From Zygnema circumcarinatum (taxonomy: Eukaryota > Streptophyta > Zygnematophyceae > Zygnematales > Zygnemataceae): DNA of 64,000 nt. Shown here piece after piece: positions 1 through 16,772 of this stretch; position 1 is the stretch's first letter, and each line of letters begins with the position of its first letter. The notes below the pieces were generated by a model. That model searched no databases and was not told where the DNA came from. It saw only the letters and a list, made by a program, of their open reading frames with translations. The DNA lies in contig CM074804.1 in the NCBI GenBank assembly GCA_037447605.1, forward strand, positions 4,618,823-4,682,822, in the 5' to 3' direction. A program made the translations under genes and the position numbers.

Positions 1-387
1 TGACAATGGTTGCTGAAAAAATGTTTGTTCTCCCAGTTGACGAGCAACCTTACCGGTACAAACGATAAGTTCTTAAACGATTACTCGAAATTGAAACCAG
101 AAATTTAACACTGAAAGTTTTCAGAACACTCCAGAATTAAAGGAATGGGTTGAAAAGATATTTTCTTTTTCTTCCATGAGAAGCTTAATCCCTTATGTCG
201 TTTTAGAGCATTTCGGTCTTCCTCCTCCTTCCCCCTTTCGATCGTCTCTTCCTCTGATGCTTCTTTTGATGTAATCTCTTATTTTGTCGTTAGGTTTAGA
301 GATCCATTTATTCCCACGACACTCGTATCTCATTGCAATGGCAGGAAAGATAGTCCTGATGTACGGTGCTTCTATGCGGTTGGGATT

Positions 388-1878
388 GTGGGTGTTGGAG
401 GAGCACAGAGCATGGATCACAACATTCCGAAAGGTGATTTCTCTTTCCTCAATTTGTCCTTAAGTCGATTCTTTTTGAGTGATTGGCAAAATATGGGACT
501 TCTCATAAGCTTTCGAAATGCTCCATATGAGAAGGCTCCGAGAAATGTAACCGTGGGCCTCTCACTGGTGGATAGCACACGGCTCCTTAAAGCAGGCCTT
601 CTCACAGAGGATGAAGTTGTGAAGGCCTGCATTCTTGGATGGTGTATTGAATGGGTGAATGGCTCACTGCTACAAGAAAATGTTAATGTTTTCCTCATGT
701 TGGATATAAGTTCTTGTTGTCACCAGTTAGGATTGACATAGTACCCTTCCAATTGCGCATTAGAAGTCAAAAGGATCGTCGTGCATTTGACCCTCAATAC
801 TTCTATCGCAGTGGTGGGCATGGCTGCAGCTCGACGGCTATTTCTGGGTCATGGATGACATCATGGACCATTCAATTTGTCCCAAAAATTGTGAGGTCCA
901 TTCATTTTTTTTTGACTCGCCGGGGGAAGCCGTGCTGGTAACGGGTGCCAAAGGTAACGTCAAAATGCATGCACAAAGGAAAGACAATTGAGAATTGTTG
1001 CCATGTTACTTGAGCTGCATCATATCGAGAGTTTCTCATCACCAAACGCACCTTTCTTGATTCAGGCCTGCGTTCGTATGTACTATTATCTGATCTGAAT
1101 TGGTTGTTGACGTTCTATGGGATGAAATGGGCTTGGGATCTCTACTTGCAGGTACACGAACGTCATGCAGTATAAGACTGCTTACTATTCTTAGTGCTTG
1201 CCTGTAGGTCGGCCTCGTTGATTGGCACGAACTACCAACAAAAGCTTTCTGAGCCTGCCTTCTTTAGTTGTTGAAAGTAGCATCTATATTGCCTCTTCCA
1301 TGATAGATTCAATAAACCGTTATGTAGCTGCGGCATAGGAACCCGGGCTTGTTATGAATCAGTGGAAGAATATCTTTATGCGATTACTGTCATATCTGAG
1401 GTCGAACATGCATCACCAAAATGTATATTGAGACGAAAGGGCGTTGAGCAGTGCATTGTATTGCAAGGTCGTGTGGGGCGCAGGTGGGAACCGATATTAA
1501 GGACACAACGTGCTCGTGGCTCATAGGGCAGGCCCTGCAACACGCTTCCAATGAGCAACGGGGGCTTTTGAAGATGCGACAACCTCGCCGTCTGCACGAG
1601 GATAAGAGAATAGGAATGTGCGAGGAACTTCAGCGTGAGTGCGGGCATTCAGCTTGTTGGTGTTCGGTGAACGAAGGTTCTACTCATTTCGCCACGGTGA
1701 GGCTCTCATGGCTCTTGTACTTTCATTAGTGATAGCTACTTGTTATATGAAGTGATGAAGTGCTAACCTTATTTTCTCGAACGGATCTTGAGCCTGCAGG
1801 TCAATTATGGAATGGCAGATCCGGGGTGTGTTGCACTACTGAAGCGGCTCTGTCTGCCCTTGCGCTAGTGAAGTTCAA
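388..1878 (+). pseudogene. Farnesyl diphosphate synthase pseudogene (intron-containing)
   Basis: Separate exon-like blocks match plant and animal farnesyl diphosphate synthase in the right order. They are DHNIPKG ending at about 434, a block around 541-658 containing VGLSLVDS and ending LGWCIEW before a GT donor, the first aspartate-rich motif (VMDDIMDHS) at about 848-880, TRRGKPCW at 915-939, QYKTAYYS at about 1170, GTDIKDTTCSWLIGQALQHAS at about 1490-1550, and NYGMADPGCVALLK from about 1804. Decay is visible. The MDDIMDHS and TRRGKPCW blocks lie in different frames with no room for a normal intron, a TAG interrupts the usual YYSFYLP segment near 1192, and the segment after NYGMADP soon stops. 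The second aspartate-rich motif (DDYLD region) and the C-terminus were not found. Retained splice-like borders argue for a duplicated rather than a processed copy. An intact parent gene would make isoprenoid precursors; this copy should make nothing. Confidence 0.8.
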
Positions 1879-3365
1879 CGCATTTGTTAGCCTCCCAATG
1901 TCTCGCCATATATCCACAAAGCATAGATACAGTAATCCTTCCCATCCACGGTTGTAGCTCCTTTCCTCGTCTGCTGTTACATGTTGATTCGTTACTCGTC
2001 CTGTTGCCCGTTTAGCCCCTTTTCGCTCCGGTTCCGTTCCGTCACATTGCACTCTCCCCCGTATTCTACAAGTGTTCAATTCCTAGCCTTCTGTTTGCCC
2101 CAGTTGTTTCGCATAGACAAGGCGTGTGACGATCTAGTGTACCATACACCATCGCACCTGTGACAGACACTGACCTCCTGCTAATTTGGTCAATTTGCGA
2201 GTGCGAAATATCTCTCTACGGATGGCGCCCAACTACTAGTCTGTAGTGGGCACAAGTTACGAACCCTAAAGTTTTATCAGAAAGGGAGCGGGGATGCACT
2301 TGGAGGTGGGTGCAGAAATAAAGGTACTTTGAATCCTGAGATTCAGGTTGATGCTGTGTCACCCTCTTATCGGCACGAGCCGGGGGGGGATGTGGGCTTA
2401 CTGTTGAAGCGGCTTGTCGTGCTGTTAGTGCGGTAGAAGGCGTTTCAGGAGAACAAGAAGGAAGGCTGCGCGCAGGTGGAGGAAGCCATTCCAAAGCCAT
2501 TCCTCGGCTGGACAGTCTTTACTAGGCGAGTGCACCCACACCGTGTTCTAAGTCCCTTCCATTAGGCACGAGATTGGTTTGGAGACGCTGTTACTACCTA
2601 TTTCACGAGAAACATGTAATGATTTCGAAATCTGACAGGAAGAGTGGTTAAATCTGAAACACCTGAACGAGGAGCTTGTCATTTTTCCCTCCAGTTTTTT
2701 CGCAAACTGGAGCAGTTGGAAAGAGACAGGTCCGGACCTCGTGACTCATTCTATTTCACCACACAGAAAACTAGGCAGCAGCATGCAGAGAGCTGCGCCC
2801 ACCACGCAGACTTTCTTGTGGTTTCTGGGAAAAGTGGGGGGACATCAAAATGTGCTTTCAGGAAATTTGCAGCCATATTGCTTTTGTAGGCAGATATCAT
2901 CCGTTTTTCCTTAAATTACAGTTCAATACAGTTAGAATGGTTTTCCTTAGGAAGAATCTATTTTTTAGGAGGTAAGGTTACCGTCTGCGTACCATCACTA
3001 TATTTTCTCAGCAGAGCATCCTTCCCAAAGTATGTTTCTCAAAAGCAAAAGTTGGGAGGACATCATTGGAAACAACATTCACAGTGCTTCAACCGAAAGG
3101 GGTACCAACTTTTTTGTCTATATAAGACTAGAATGTTTCAAGCTCAATCTGCAATACTAGACCTTCGTAAACTGGTGTCGTCATAATCATCACTAGGAAC
3201 GTCCTTCGTCCAAATTCCACGACTTGTCATCCACTGACTGGTATAAAAGTACAAGAACAAGAAATCACCGTACAACCGAAAATGAGGAAAGCACTAACCG
3301 GTGAAAAGAAGGCGTCCTCTTCTGAATCACCCGGCTTGTTATTGGCTCAACTAAGCTCCGCACCG
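1879..3365. other. Spacer, no gene seen
   Basis: Open frames here are short and match nothing I recognise. The stretch lies between the decayed FPPS copy and the 3' end of the HPPK-DHPS gene, so its right side probably holds the 3' untranslated region of that gene. Confidence 0.5.
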
Positions 3366-6541
<3,176 letters not shown>

Positions 6542-7217
6542 CCAGGCCTCCCTCCCTCAAAGAAGGCCAGCCTTCCAGCTCGATATCGCCGCCCTCCCTC
6601 CAAGAAAGCGACGTCGCATCTCGGCCGGCCGGCAGCCAGCCGGCAGCCGGCTGGCGTGACGGGCGTCACGCGGCGCGCTGGTCCATGGGCGAGCGCTTCG
6701 ACATCACAAATTTGATTTCAAACTTTCGCCGACATTTCTCCATGGAGCGACTGGCAGATCCTGCACGCGACTGTGCTGCGCTGTCTGCCTTCCACACATC
6801 GCGCAAGCCTAGCGGAGGGTTGGGACTGACAACAATGTAGATTTATTTGAGAAATGGGAGTGAGTGCACGATATGGTTCAATGTGCACAGCTTGCATACA
6901 TGCATACATCCCATGTAAGTTCCCATCTTAGTACATGTTGCATGACACGTACTCAACGATTCTGAGCTTGGTATGAAAGATGCACGCCCATACACCCGCT
7001 TCTGGAGCCAATCGAGCCGTCAACAACAGGAACACCACCACTGACATGGCTCCTTTTCCTGCCTCAAACTTGTTGTCGCGTTACACGACAGGCAGGCAGG
7101 CAGGCAGTGGCTGCGCTCGTGCAACTGACTGCTCGGCCTCTGCCGCAACGCCCTTGCACCTCCGAGGGAAGGTCCACCAGCCGCTGGAAAGGAAGAAGCG
7201 CAAAGTTAGTCGTCGCG
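6542..7217. promoter_or_regulatory. Shared divergent upstream region of HPPK-DHPS and the MAPR gene
   Basis: These 676 bases separate two start codons that face away from each other, so both promoters and 5' untranslated regions must lie here or in upstream introns. The left part is GC-rich with a short imperfect inverted GGCCGG/GGCAGCC segment near 6620-6660; a short GGCA tract lies near 7090-7106. I see no clear TATA element that decides a start. Confidence 0.45.
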
Positions 7218-8978
7218 ATGGAGCTTTTGGAGGAGTGGATGTCGAAGCTGGAGAGTCTGACAGGCATGTCGTCTGTACTGGTGGTTTCTATTTTTGCGCT
7301 AATTGCCGGTACACTCTTCCTCATTCTTGTAGCGGCAAGACCTCGCCGAAGGTTGATGCCTCCACCGGTGATGCCTTCAAAAGCGAAACCACAGCCCCTT
7401 CAGCTTGGAGATATCACCCCTGAAGAACTCGCTCTTTACGACGGCACGGATGAAAGCAAGCCCCTCTTAATGGTGAGTTTTTCTCGCAGGAGCAATGTAG
7501 GCGATGCCAGAGTATGGTCTTGAAGAGGCTCCTTCGCAGGGGATTAACTCGGAGAAATTTCACTTAGGCATCGACCTGAGTTAGCTGATATCTTGACTGC
7601 TGTTAGTTGGGGTTATTTATCTGTGTTTTTATTCTTTGTAACAACTTCAATTTACACTGAAGCGTCCGTTTTGGGCAACTATTCTTTGTACTGCATGTTG
7701 TTGTAGGCCAAACGTTTATTAGGACCTGCAGTCTTCTAAAATTACGCTACAGTGCTGCGACGAGCTCTGAGCCACATTTTCTTTGCTTCGATGCATACGA
7801 GCTTTTTTCGATGTGCATGTTCCGGATTTTGACAAACCTCAGAAGTGCTCGGAATCAGTTGTAACTGTCTATAGCCCCCCAAGTAGCGGGGCTTTATCTC
7901 CTGAATATGGTGCCCGAGCCATTTCCTTACAGGATGCATTTTCATTTAAGTGCGTAATCCTGTGTGCATGATGGTTGAACTGTTGTTCAAGGATCCACTT
8001 TCTTGCTACTCTTTGCTAAGGCTGTATAGCTCAAGAGGGTTTCCATGCGAAAATCAAGTCCACCATGCTGAAACTAGTTGGTACACTCTCAAATCGTCCT
8101 GAAATGCTATGCTCTCCTCATTTCTCTTTTTGTTTCTGCCTTATATGTTTTGTGAGCCGTTCTCAAATGACTTCTCTCCAAGCCCCTGAATAACCAGCAT
8201 GCCTGCCAACTCTTGACTGGGTGCTGGTTGGTGTCGTTTGACACAGGCCATCAAGGGCGTGGTCTATGATGTATCACGGGGCAGGTACGTTACCTCCATT
8301 CTGTTCATTCATTCCATTCCATTGTTCAAGTTTTGTCCTTCTTCCGCATCCTCAAGAGTCAATTGAAGCGTTATTCTGCCTATTTGCAGTGCTAAACATG
8401 ATTCTAGCATATGACAGCCTCCCGTATGAACATTGCATTTAGAAGGGCTAAATGAACAATTCATGTTTGACGTGTTCCCTCTCAACAGACGTACAAATTT
8501 ATGAAGCACTCCGTTCTTATAGCAGTCACCAGCAGCATTCACCAGGGTCCAGTAAAGGAGATTCTGTCATTATGCCTTTCCTTTCTTTTAAACAGGGAAT
8601 GGTTAGAATCATGAGCCAACAGATTGATTCGTCTGGCTACTTCATCCATCTTTCGAAGGTCTATCATCTGACTTTTTGGAAATTCAGTTTGTGTGCCTTT
8701 GCAACGAAGATGGCTAACCTTATACACGATCGTTATTGTTGAACTGTGACGCCAGCGATTTCTATGGACCAGGAGGTCCATACGAGGCGTTTGCCGGCAA
8801 GGATGCAAGTCGAGCGCTTGCCAAGATGTCATTTGAAGATAAAGATATTGAAAACAACAGCTTGGAGGACCTTACGGCCTCCGAAATTGACACTTTGAAT
8901 GATTGGGAGATGAGATTTAAGTTCAAATATGACGTGGTTGGCAAGGTTGTTGAAAGCTCAGACAAAATTCCAAGCTGA
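7218..8978 (+). CDS. Membrane steroid-binding protein (MAPR family, cytochrome b5-like)
   Basis: Three exons, 7218-7472, 8247-8284 and 8756-8978, join in phase to 171 aa. The chain has a short lumenal or extracellular N-terminus, one membrane segment (about residues 18-39), a basic stretch (PRRR), then the cytochrome b5-like domain from about residue 65: DITPEELALYDGTDESKPLLM, then [35 protein letters not shown], ending near LNDWEMRFKFKYDVVG. This matches Arabidopsis MSBP1/2 and animal PGRMC proteins, which bind haem or steroids and act as membrane scaffolds, in plants for example for P450 enzymes. The start ATG gives the family-typical short N-terminus. The protein stops soon after the b5 domain and lacks the long acidic tail of angiosperm MSBPs. 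The 38-nt middle exon is unusually short. Confidence 0.95.
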
Positions 8979-9463
8979 GATGGGAAGAGGATCGGAGGTT
9001 TCTGGGGGAAACCTTGAAGATTAGTAAAATCAGTCGAAAGTGTAAAAATAGCGGGGGGCGTTGTGAAGTGGGCAAACAGATGTTCGTGCCTCAGGGCTGC
9101 TTTAACAGGCTCGGCATTTGAGTTCAGAAACATCCAGCGAGTGCTTGAAAATCGATGAAAATGGTATTTGTGTATGGAAAGAACTGTATGCGCGTTGATA
9201 ATAGACACTTCATGATAAAATATATGTAAACATACTTTGGCCTTCACTGACAGCAATAGCAGACTCGCAGCAAATGACGGTCTCGGTGCTCTCTCTCGTC
9301 CCGTCTACACCTCCTGCTACCCACCTTATCTGTGTTCAAGACTTCAAGACTTTCTTGAGCAAAGTGAATACTCCAAAATAATCTGACTGTCTGACCTCAA
9401 CTGGAATACAGTGACTCTAAGAGTGGAAACCATCATCTCCCGTGTCACTCAACCTCACCGTCG
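8979..9463. other. Convergent spacer between the MAPR gene and kinesin-5
   Basis: The two flanking genes end towards each other, so this stretch should hold both 3' untranslated regions. No further coding or RNA signal was seen. Confidence 0.5.
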
Positions 9464-12400
9464 TCAATTGCGTACTGTAAAAGGCGTTATCGGCGTCTGT
9501 GCCAAGGGCTTTGGTTTCCGCACGGAAGCTTGAAGGTTTTCAATGTTGGCCAAGCTCGAACGGAATTCTTCCAACAGTTTTTCTGCAGGCTTCGTGCGAA
9601 GTTCCTCGAAGGACGTTTCTCGAGGCACCAAAAGTGTTCGTCGTTTTGGGGGGCTTCCGTTGTCAACCTGCCAAGCGTCTCAGAAAAAGAATCTTTCATC
9701 GCTAGCCTCGTCACTTGCAACAAATGCAGTCTGTTCTGAGTGGCTCATTCGTGACTGGTCCTTGAACAGCGCCCTCGCGCGTAGGAATGCGGCGGAGCAT
9801 ACCTGAAGCTCATGTAGGTATGTGTCGATCCTCGCCGATAGTTGCTTTGTATGGCCTCCATGATCAATCCAGAAAGTCTTTACGTTCGCACAGTTCTCAT
9901 TAACTCCTTTTCTCGCCTCTTCAATCGCCATCACGTCAGCCTTTTGAGAGTCTGTTCAGACATTGTTGACGATTGTTAGAGCGTCAACAACATGCACGTC
10001 TCAAACATGCAAACGAACCTCACTGGCAACATGGTAGAGATATGACAAAATCGCCGAGACGCGCAAACACTCGTGTAAAGACAGCAGATGCAAAGAGAAA
10101 GAACGAAGATCAGGACCACCAAGGTATCCCATTCGCGATTGCCTTTTGAAAACGAACGTTACCTGAAACAAGAGATGTAAGACTGGCCTGGCCTTCATCG
10201 TAATGAGCCACAATTGCCCTCTTTCTTGACGAGTTAGACTTCCGGAACTCTGCAGAGGCTGCAGCTTGTTCCCTGCCAGCACATCATGACAACCACCCAG
10301 AAACTTGAGCTGCCCGCACATGAAGGAGCTCAACATTGGGTCAAAACCAATCATGGCAAAGCTGTTCGGCGCAGAAACATGCATGGACTTTTTTAATCTT
10401 TACCCGTGAGTTTTCCTGAATTCTTCATCGTGCACGTTGATTGAATTCACAAGGACGCCCGCCGCGTCCTGCCACGTGTGCTGAAGCCGTTGCGCACCTG
10501 CAACGCTGGCACATCTCCAGCTCGCCGTACCCGTCAGCACGCAAATCTCGGCTCTTTAGCGAAAGCATGAATTGAAGTAGCTATCCATTTAACAACAACT
10601 AAGCCCTTGCGGAGGATGCAGGTCTCACCTCTTATTTAAGAAATCCTTCAGCTTGGTGTGCTTTGCTGCAGTTGCTGCTTGGACACTCTTTGCACATTCC
10701 AAGTTGGTTGAGTTGAACTCTGCCATCTGAGCCTTTCCTGAGGTCACAGTCGCCTGCGTGGTGTACACGTTGCTTTGCATGCTCTTTGCATTGATCTCAG
10801 CAGCTTCTATGAAAATGGTGCTTTGTTGAGCGACCTGCGAAGGTGTTAACTGATTTGTTACTAGATGCACAAGTGTTCAAACGAACAGGCGAAGTTCTCA
10901 ACAACAAGGAACAATCTTCGCAGCGGATCATTATTCGAGACATATGTCCGAACTTGATACAACAGAAATGGCAGGAACCGAGTGAGGAAGTTATGGGCAT
11001 ACCAATGCTTTCCTCTTCGCTGAGGCCTCAGTAGCAATCTGCATGTACCCCTGCATTTCGCGTTCATCTTCCTCCTGCACTTGCAACGCAGCGTTGAAGT
11101 TATGAGCAATCGAGTCCGAGATGTGCAGGAAAGTAGACGCTAATATGAAACTTCGAGGTTGGAGGATTTGGATGAGTGCATACCTCGAGCAATTTAGTCA
11201 AGACTGCCAATTCTTTGGCTTGCATTGAAGAATTTTCCCTGATGGTAGACGCACAAGAGTCCATTTCCACAGCGATCCTTTCCAGCAGTGTTTGCATTGT
11301 CAGTGTTATCGCATTCGAGATCTCCACAGCTTTCAGGCTTGCCTGCATTTTTCAAGTCAGCAAACCGTCAATGGCACACCAAGCACTCGTTCGAGCTCCT
11401 CTGAAGTCCGAGATTAGTCTTCCACCTCATTTTTCGTTATCCCCAACTTCTAATGCTTTGGAGAAACAACATTCGTGGCACTCATTCACTTGAACCACAT
11501 TGTTCGAGACGATTCATTTGTCTACCTCTCGCTGGTTATCGGCGAAAGTCGCGGCCTCGAGCCGTTCAGTATCGTGCAACTTCTCCAGATCCCCAAGCGC
11601 TGCTTGCGCGTGCTTCACCGTTCCAGTGAGACTCTGCGAACACAGGCCGGCGAGCCCGCCCCAAGTTAAGACCCTTCACTAGTTCACTAGCGGCAAACTC
11701 CATATATGGCTTTGCAGTTGGAAGGCCACGTGGCGGGCAGCAGGCCCACCCACCTCCCGCAGGTCGAGCAGGAACCTTTCCTCCCCGAGGGCGAGCCCTT
11801 CCCAGGACGCCGCCAAGCGGCCCATCTGCTCGTCAATGGCTGAGGAGGCCTCGTCCACTTCCTTTGTAAAAATTCCACGCAGCTCATGGAGACGGTGTCC
11901 GAACTTTGTGTTATCCTGTCATGAGGAACGGACCAACTAATGAATCAACCAAACAACGAATGATCTAAATCGCAGTGGAATAAACAGATGATTCCACGCC
12001 AATGCTTGTGAAATATTTTACATTTTTTAGAAGGAGAAGCTTACATCATCTTTTCGTAGCAGAACAGCCTGCAGTTGGCTGTTCATGGCCGCACAATGGT
12101 CCTGCTGGAACCCAATAGACTGTGCGACAAAGTTCTGAAGTTGATCGAGCTGGTGTTCTATTGAGCTCTTCATCCGGCTTCCTGCTTCTTCATTGGCAGC
12201 TTTCACCTGCTCGTCCTTCTCTGTTCACATTGTGCCAAGGAGCAACGACTTTTCAGCAGCTGACCATTCGCAAGAGTCTGTCATCGTTGCATTCAATTGA
12301 CCTATTGACCTTACAAAAGTCTATGTTTCTGGCTATACCAGGAAAAAACCTCCGGTGTTTGTTACTCACCAAGCTTGAAGAAGAAAGCCTCCAAATCGTT

Positions 12401-15400
12401 CGCAGCACTTTGCAATTCCTCTCGTGTTTTCCAGCCAAGATCTGCCAAATTGTTCTCTGTGAAGCAAGACAGCAGTGCATGGCAAAGAAATCACGGCGTG
12501 AATGAGCAGCGGTGATGAAGTGGCTTCTGCTTTCTGCTCTGCTTGCAGCCAAGCTGAAGAGCTGCCTCCTCTCCTTACCGGCCTCGCGCGTGCGGGCGAT
12601 GACGTAGTCCCTCTCCCTGAGGGCCTGCCGGGCAGTCTGCAACGCTCCCTCGCTCGTCGCCAGTCGCGACTCCGTCTCCTTCAACCTCTCCTGCGGAAAG
12701 CAAAGCATGGCAATGGGGACCGCACTGTGAGCCTCAGCTTGGAATACAGCTAGCTAAGGCTGAGATAAACTGCGCTTTTTCCACAATGTTACTCAGCAGT
12801 TTTTGCGTACTGACCACAACTGACAAAAATTCAGATTCAGTGAGTGTCTTGGTGGATTGAGCGTTATGAGCAGGCAGGCTCCAACCTGATTCAGTTCCAG
12901 CAGCTGTTGAAGCTTTTCATGTTCTGAGAGAAGAACAGCATGCTTGTCTTCCGACTCTCCCAAAGCCTGCACACCTCCGAGGAAACGAGTCAGAGCAACT
13001 TTCTAGGCGATTCTTTTGCATTCAAGACATGCAATCCATTAGGCATAGCAACCAATGCCACACAGCCATTCTTTAAAACACGTGAACGTGAACAGCAAAA
13101 TCCTCGAGCTAGAGTTGTGAATTGGACTGGGAACCGAGGAAGGCCTGAAGGCAAGCAACAAGGAAAGGTAGACAGTACCTTTCTCTCTATCTCCAGTGCC
13201 TCCTCCAAGTATGTAATACGTTCCTTCATCACCTGGACAACATACTCAAATCGCAGCAACCTCCGTCAGGGGTCTCAGAACCCATCCAACAATGCGCAAG
13301 GAAACTGACCATTCATGGACATGAGGAGGCACGGAATATGCGCAGGGAAAAGAGACGCTCAAGGACCAAGCATGAAAACTATGAAAGCCGTACATTTTTC
13401 TGATGCAGATCTTGCTGGTATTTCTCAAGCGGGATGTAGACTCCGGTTTTCTCTCGCTGAAAGTACAATTCTGTACATTGACAGCGACATCTTGTCAGTC
13501 AAGACACAATGTTCTCAAACTTTCATTGAGACGGCAAAGCAGCAGTCTGGATACGATTATGTTCAACAGAAAGCGTTTGGTTTTAACAAGTTTGAAGATA
13601 ACATAAATAGCTGTCACGTACCTGTTTTCACACGCTCAAGTTCACTGGCGAGTTCCTTAATGAGAGCCGATTTGGTGGTTTTCTGGTTCACCTGCCGGGG
13701 CCAGTTCGTGATCGCCAAGTCAACCAGCAGCGTGAAAAGAGACCCAAGCGAAGTATTCCGTTTCAGGATTATTTCAAACTACTTCTCTTATGCTTTACTT
13801 TATTATGGAAGTAGCCACTATTGCATAAACTGTCACTCATCAACTGTCTCTCGAGGGGCACTTCATTCTCATCGCTCTCAACATACCCGACCAAAAAACC
13901 ACGTAAACATCGCATTGGCATTCTCTACGACAAGACAATGAGCAATAAGCAGACACTCCTAGCCGTATGGCACGCGGGGAGGCCGAACCTCGGGCTTGTT
14001 CTTGATGCTCTTCGCTCGATAGGCGTAGTCCAAAGTGTTGAGCGTCTCCTCGATGCACACGGGCGAGGGCGATATGGTGGCGATGATGCAGGTCTTGGTG
14101 CGCCCTCCGAGGGAGTCGCGGAGCAGGCGGGTCAACTTGCTGTCTCTGCAGCAGACCAAGGGCATCCATTGTTGGTGGATTGAGAAGGGATGCGAAGCAG
14201 TTGCTTCAGAAGATGACATGATCAGTCAGTGACGGGTCAAGAATTGTTAAGCCTGTCAATTCTTGTGAAGACGAGGCAAATGGAGAGTTTGATATAAGGA
14301 ATAACGATAGGCTTATCCGCGAGCAAAAGCTCGCGGCTGTAACTCATGCTTAGTGGTATCGTGCGTAGCATTTTCCTGACGCGTTAGTGAGTGAGTGAGA
14401 TGGCATGAAACGCCCGGACGTTACCTGTATGGGATGTGTCCTGAGTGGTCCACAAGAGTCGTTATAACACGACCTAATGTAAGCAAGCTTTTGTTGATTT
14501 CTCCAGCTTCCCTCGCTCTTCCCTGAAATTTAACATCGAGTCAGCTTTATTGACACAAAATATGCCTGCCCAGTGTGCTTCAAAAATCTCTCTACTGCAG
14601 TAACCACTTCACCGTTAACGAAAAAAAGATTAAGAAGGAAAGGCACCATAGCACACTCAGTGTGATCCAAGGCCGTGCTTAGTAAGTTAACCACTCACAT
14701 CTCGAGCTCCTGAACGGGAGATGTTTTCGGAACCGGCAAGGTCAACCAAATTGAGCTTCCCACATTTAATCAGCTCCTGTCCGTCGGGTGTTGGCTCTCT
14801 CATGTGGATCGTGATTGAGAAAATGGTGTGAGAACGGCTGCAAGAAAGGCCAAAGGTGAACTCAGCTTGAGCCAACACAACCACATTGCCCATAAGACGT
14901 GAACAAACGAACAAAACGTCGTATCCCTTTCTGAACATCCTTCAGCCAGACGTCCCAGAACATCGTCTTGGGTGCTTCGTGATGCGCTCTGCAGTTCCTT
15001 CTTTTCCGCAAGACTCTCTAATTTGCATGAGCAGCAGTCCAATCTCAAACAGTTAGCTTTTGAAGCGTACCTAGATTGCTTGTTGAGTATTGTCTCCGCT
15101 GTCTTACGTTTTGACGAACCTCTCTCAAGTAGAGAGAAAATGTCAGAGGCTGTTCTAACAATCTCTTCTTCAAGGCCTCGTACCACTGTCGCACCAGCTT
15201 TTCCGTCTTCCATGAGAGCAAGTGGCTTCTTCTGCTTGTCATCAGGGGCCAGAAGGTCTGTCAACTCTTCGTTGTACAGCTCGAGAAATGTCACCTTCAC
15301 TGAATACTCTATCTGTTGACTTTCCAAGGTATCAAAGATTTGCTCAACCGCTCGAGGGATCACCCCGGCATGTGCATGTAATAACCCATCCTGTAGCATT

Positions 15401-16772
15401 GCGCGTGGCAAAACGTCAGCTTCCGTCAAAACCTTTCCTGTTTAATGTTCCAGTGAGAAAGAACCAAAACTGGCGAGGTTTCTTCAACTCACAAATACGT
15501 CACCTAGATTTGGGATAATGGCAGCTCTATAAGCGCAGCTATGATCGACTATCTACGACTTTCTGCGCCACTCATTTATCTCGCCCGGTTGTACAGAGGA
15601 CCTACCTGCGTCCTGTTCCCTCTGCCCTCCATTGTGTACGTTTTTCCAGTACCGGTTTGACCGTAACTGTTCCATTGAAAGAGTGCGAGTGCGTAAATAA
15701 TCGAACACTTACGCGCATAAAGGAATTGTCAAAGCTCAAAATGAAGCAGCCAGAAAATGATCAAAATTGCAGCCAGACTTAAATGTTTCACTCACGCGAA
15801 AATGGTGCAGTTGAAGCCCTCCAGGACTTCGTCTACAACCGGGATCAAAGCTTGCTTATATAAGTCTCCCTGCTGAGACTCTGGGCCGAACACCTGCTCA
15901 CGATTGATCCATTGTTATTTTTTTCTTTCATAGGAATCTTTTCTTCATGTCTGTCTTGAACTTCTAAGCTCTGCCACAGCAGTTTTTTGCCAGAAAAGAT
16001 AGCCATGGCATGTCATTGCGTCTGGTTGGTACATGCGAACCCATTCCTGGTTAGAGACGACTTAACCATAAATCAAGGGGTACGCTGTGTACCTTATCGA
16101 AGGTGAAGGTCCGCTCGCAACGCAATCCAATCGCTGTGTTGTTTTGATGAACGGTCACTTCTTTACGATGCTCATTGCATGAGATTACGTGGCCAAGCTG
16201 CTGATGGATCTCATCGTCATTGAAAGGCCTGAATCAAGCCAAAAATTAAATTGGAACAGATAGTTGTAGGATGTCCTGGATTCCATTGCATTCAACAAGG
16301 AAACCATAGTCCCTCTCGATAGTATCACCAAAGCATGCTACTTCCTACTCACAAGCATAGTTCCAGGAAACAGGTTCTAAATTTGGGCGATGGGGGAACT
16401 CAATGGCTAATCAGACTCAACACTTCCAGGTGAAGTGCCTCGCAGCGTCATGGTGTCGAAGTTTTTGAAGAAAGTAATCATCGGAGAAAGAAGCCAAATG
16501 GAAGCAAGTAATTCACTAATATTTACAATAAGATATATTTATTCTAGCATTTCAGCATTTCCTTTGTCTCCTTCCCTCCAGCACAAAGGCGAAGGACACA
16601 TCACGCTGGCTTGTCACCAATGAATAAAAAATAAAATGCTCCTGAGCATGCCTAAACCAGATCCAAAAACAAACCATAGAATAAAATGGATAACTGCTGG
16701 CTTCACAAACCTGCATCGCAGAAGGACTTGCACATTGACGCCTTTATCCTTGTCAATGCGCACGGCAGCCAT
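9464..16772 (-). CDS. Kinesin-5 (BimC/Eg5 type) mitotic motor
   Basis: A plus-end-directed tetrameric microtubule motor that slides antiparallel spindle and phragmoplast microtubules. The motor spans eight exons: 16711-16772, 16093-16228, 15796-15893, 15606-15666, 15071-15390, 14699-14837, 14425-14522, 13989-14145. Landmarks are the P-loop GQTGTGKT (residues 101-108), switch I NKQSSRSH (222-229) and switch II DLAGSE (258-263). The kinesin-5 signature [16 protein letters not shown] and the neck REKTGVYIP follow the family. Coiled-coil and tail exons are 13622-13691, 13394-13470, 13179-13232, 12886-12966, 12579-12690, 12370-12456, 12045-12220, 11754-11915, 11526-11633, 11184-11342, about 11003-11139, 10629-10834, 10163-10218, 9803-9951 and 9464-9667. 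The product is about 968 aa, near the usual 1000. The C-terminus has [20 protein letters not shown] and ends [10 protein letters not shown]; a preceding GSPPKRR may be a degenerate BimC box. One junction (11184 to 11139) does not phase cleanly. Confidence 0.93.

Noticed and set aside
10625-10630. TGA after KDFLNKR as the kinesin-5 stop codon
   Set aside because: An AG|GTGAG donor overlaps it, and two further exons plus a terminal exon phase correctly and end with a family-like C-terminus.
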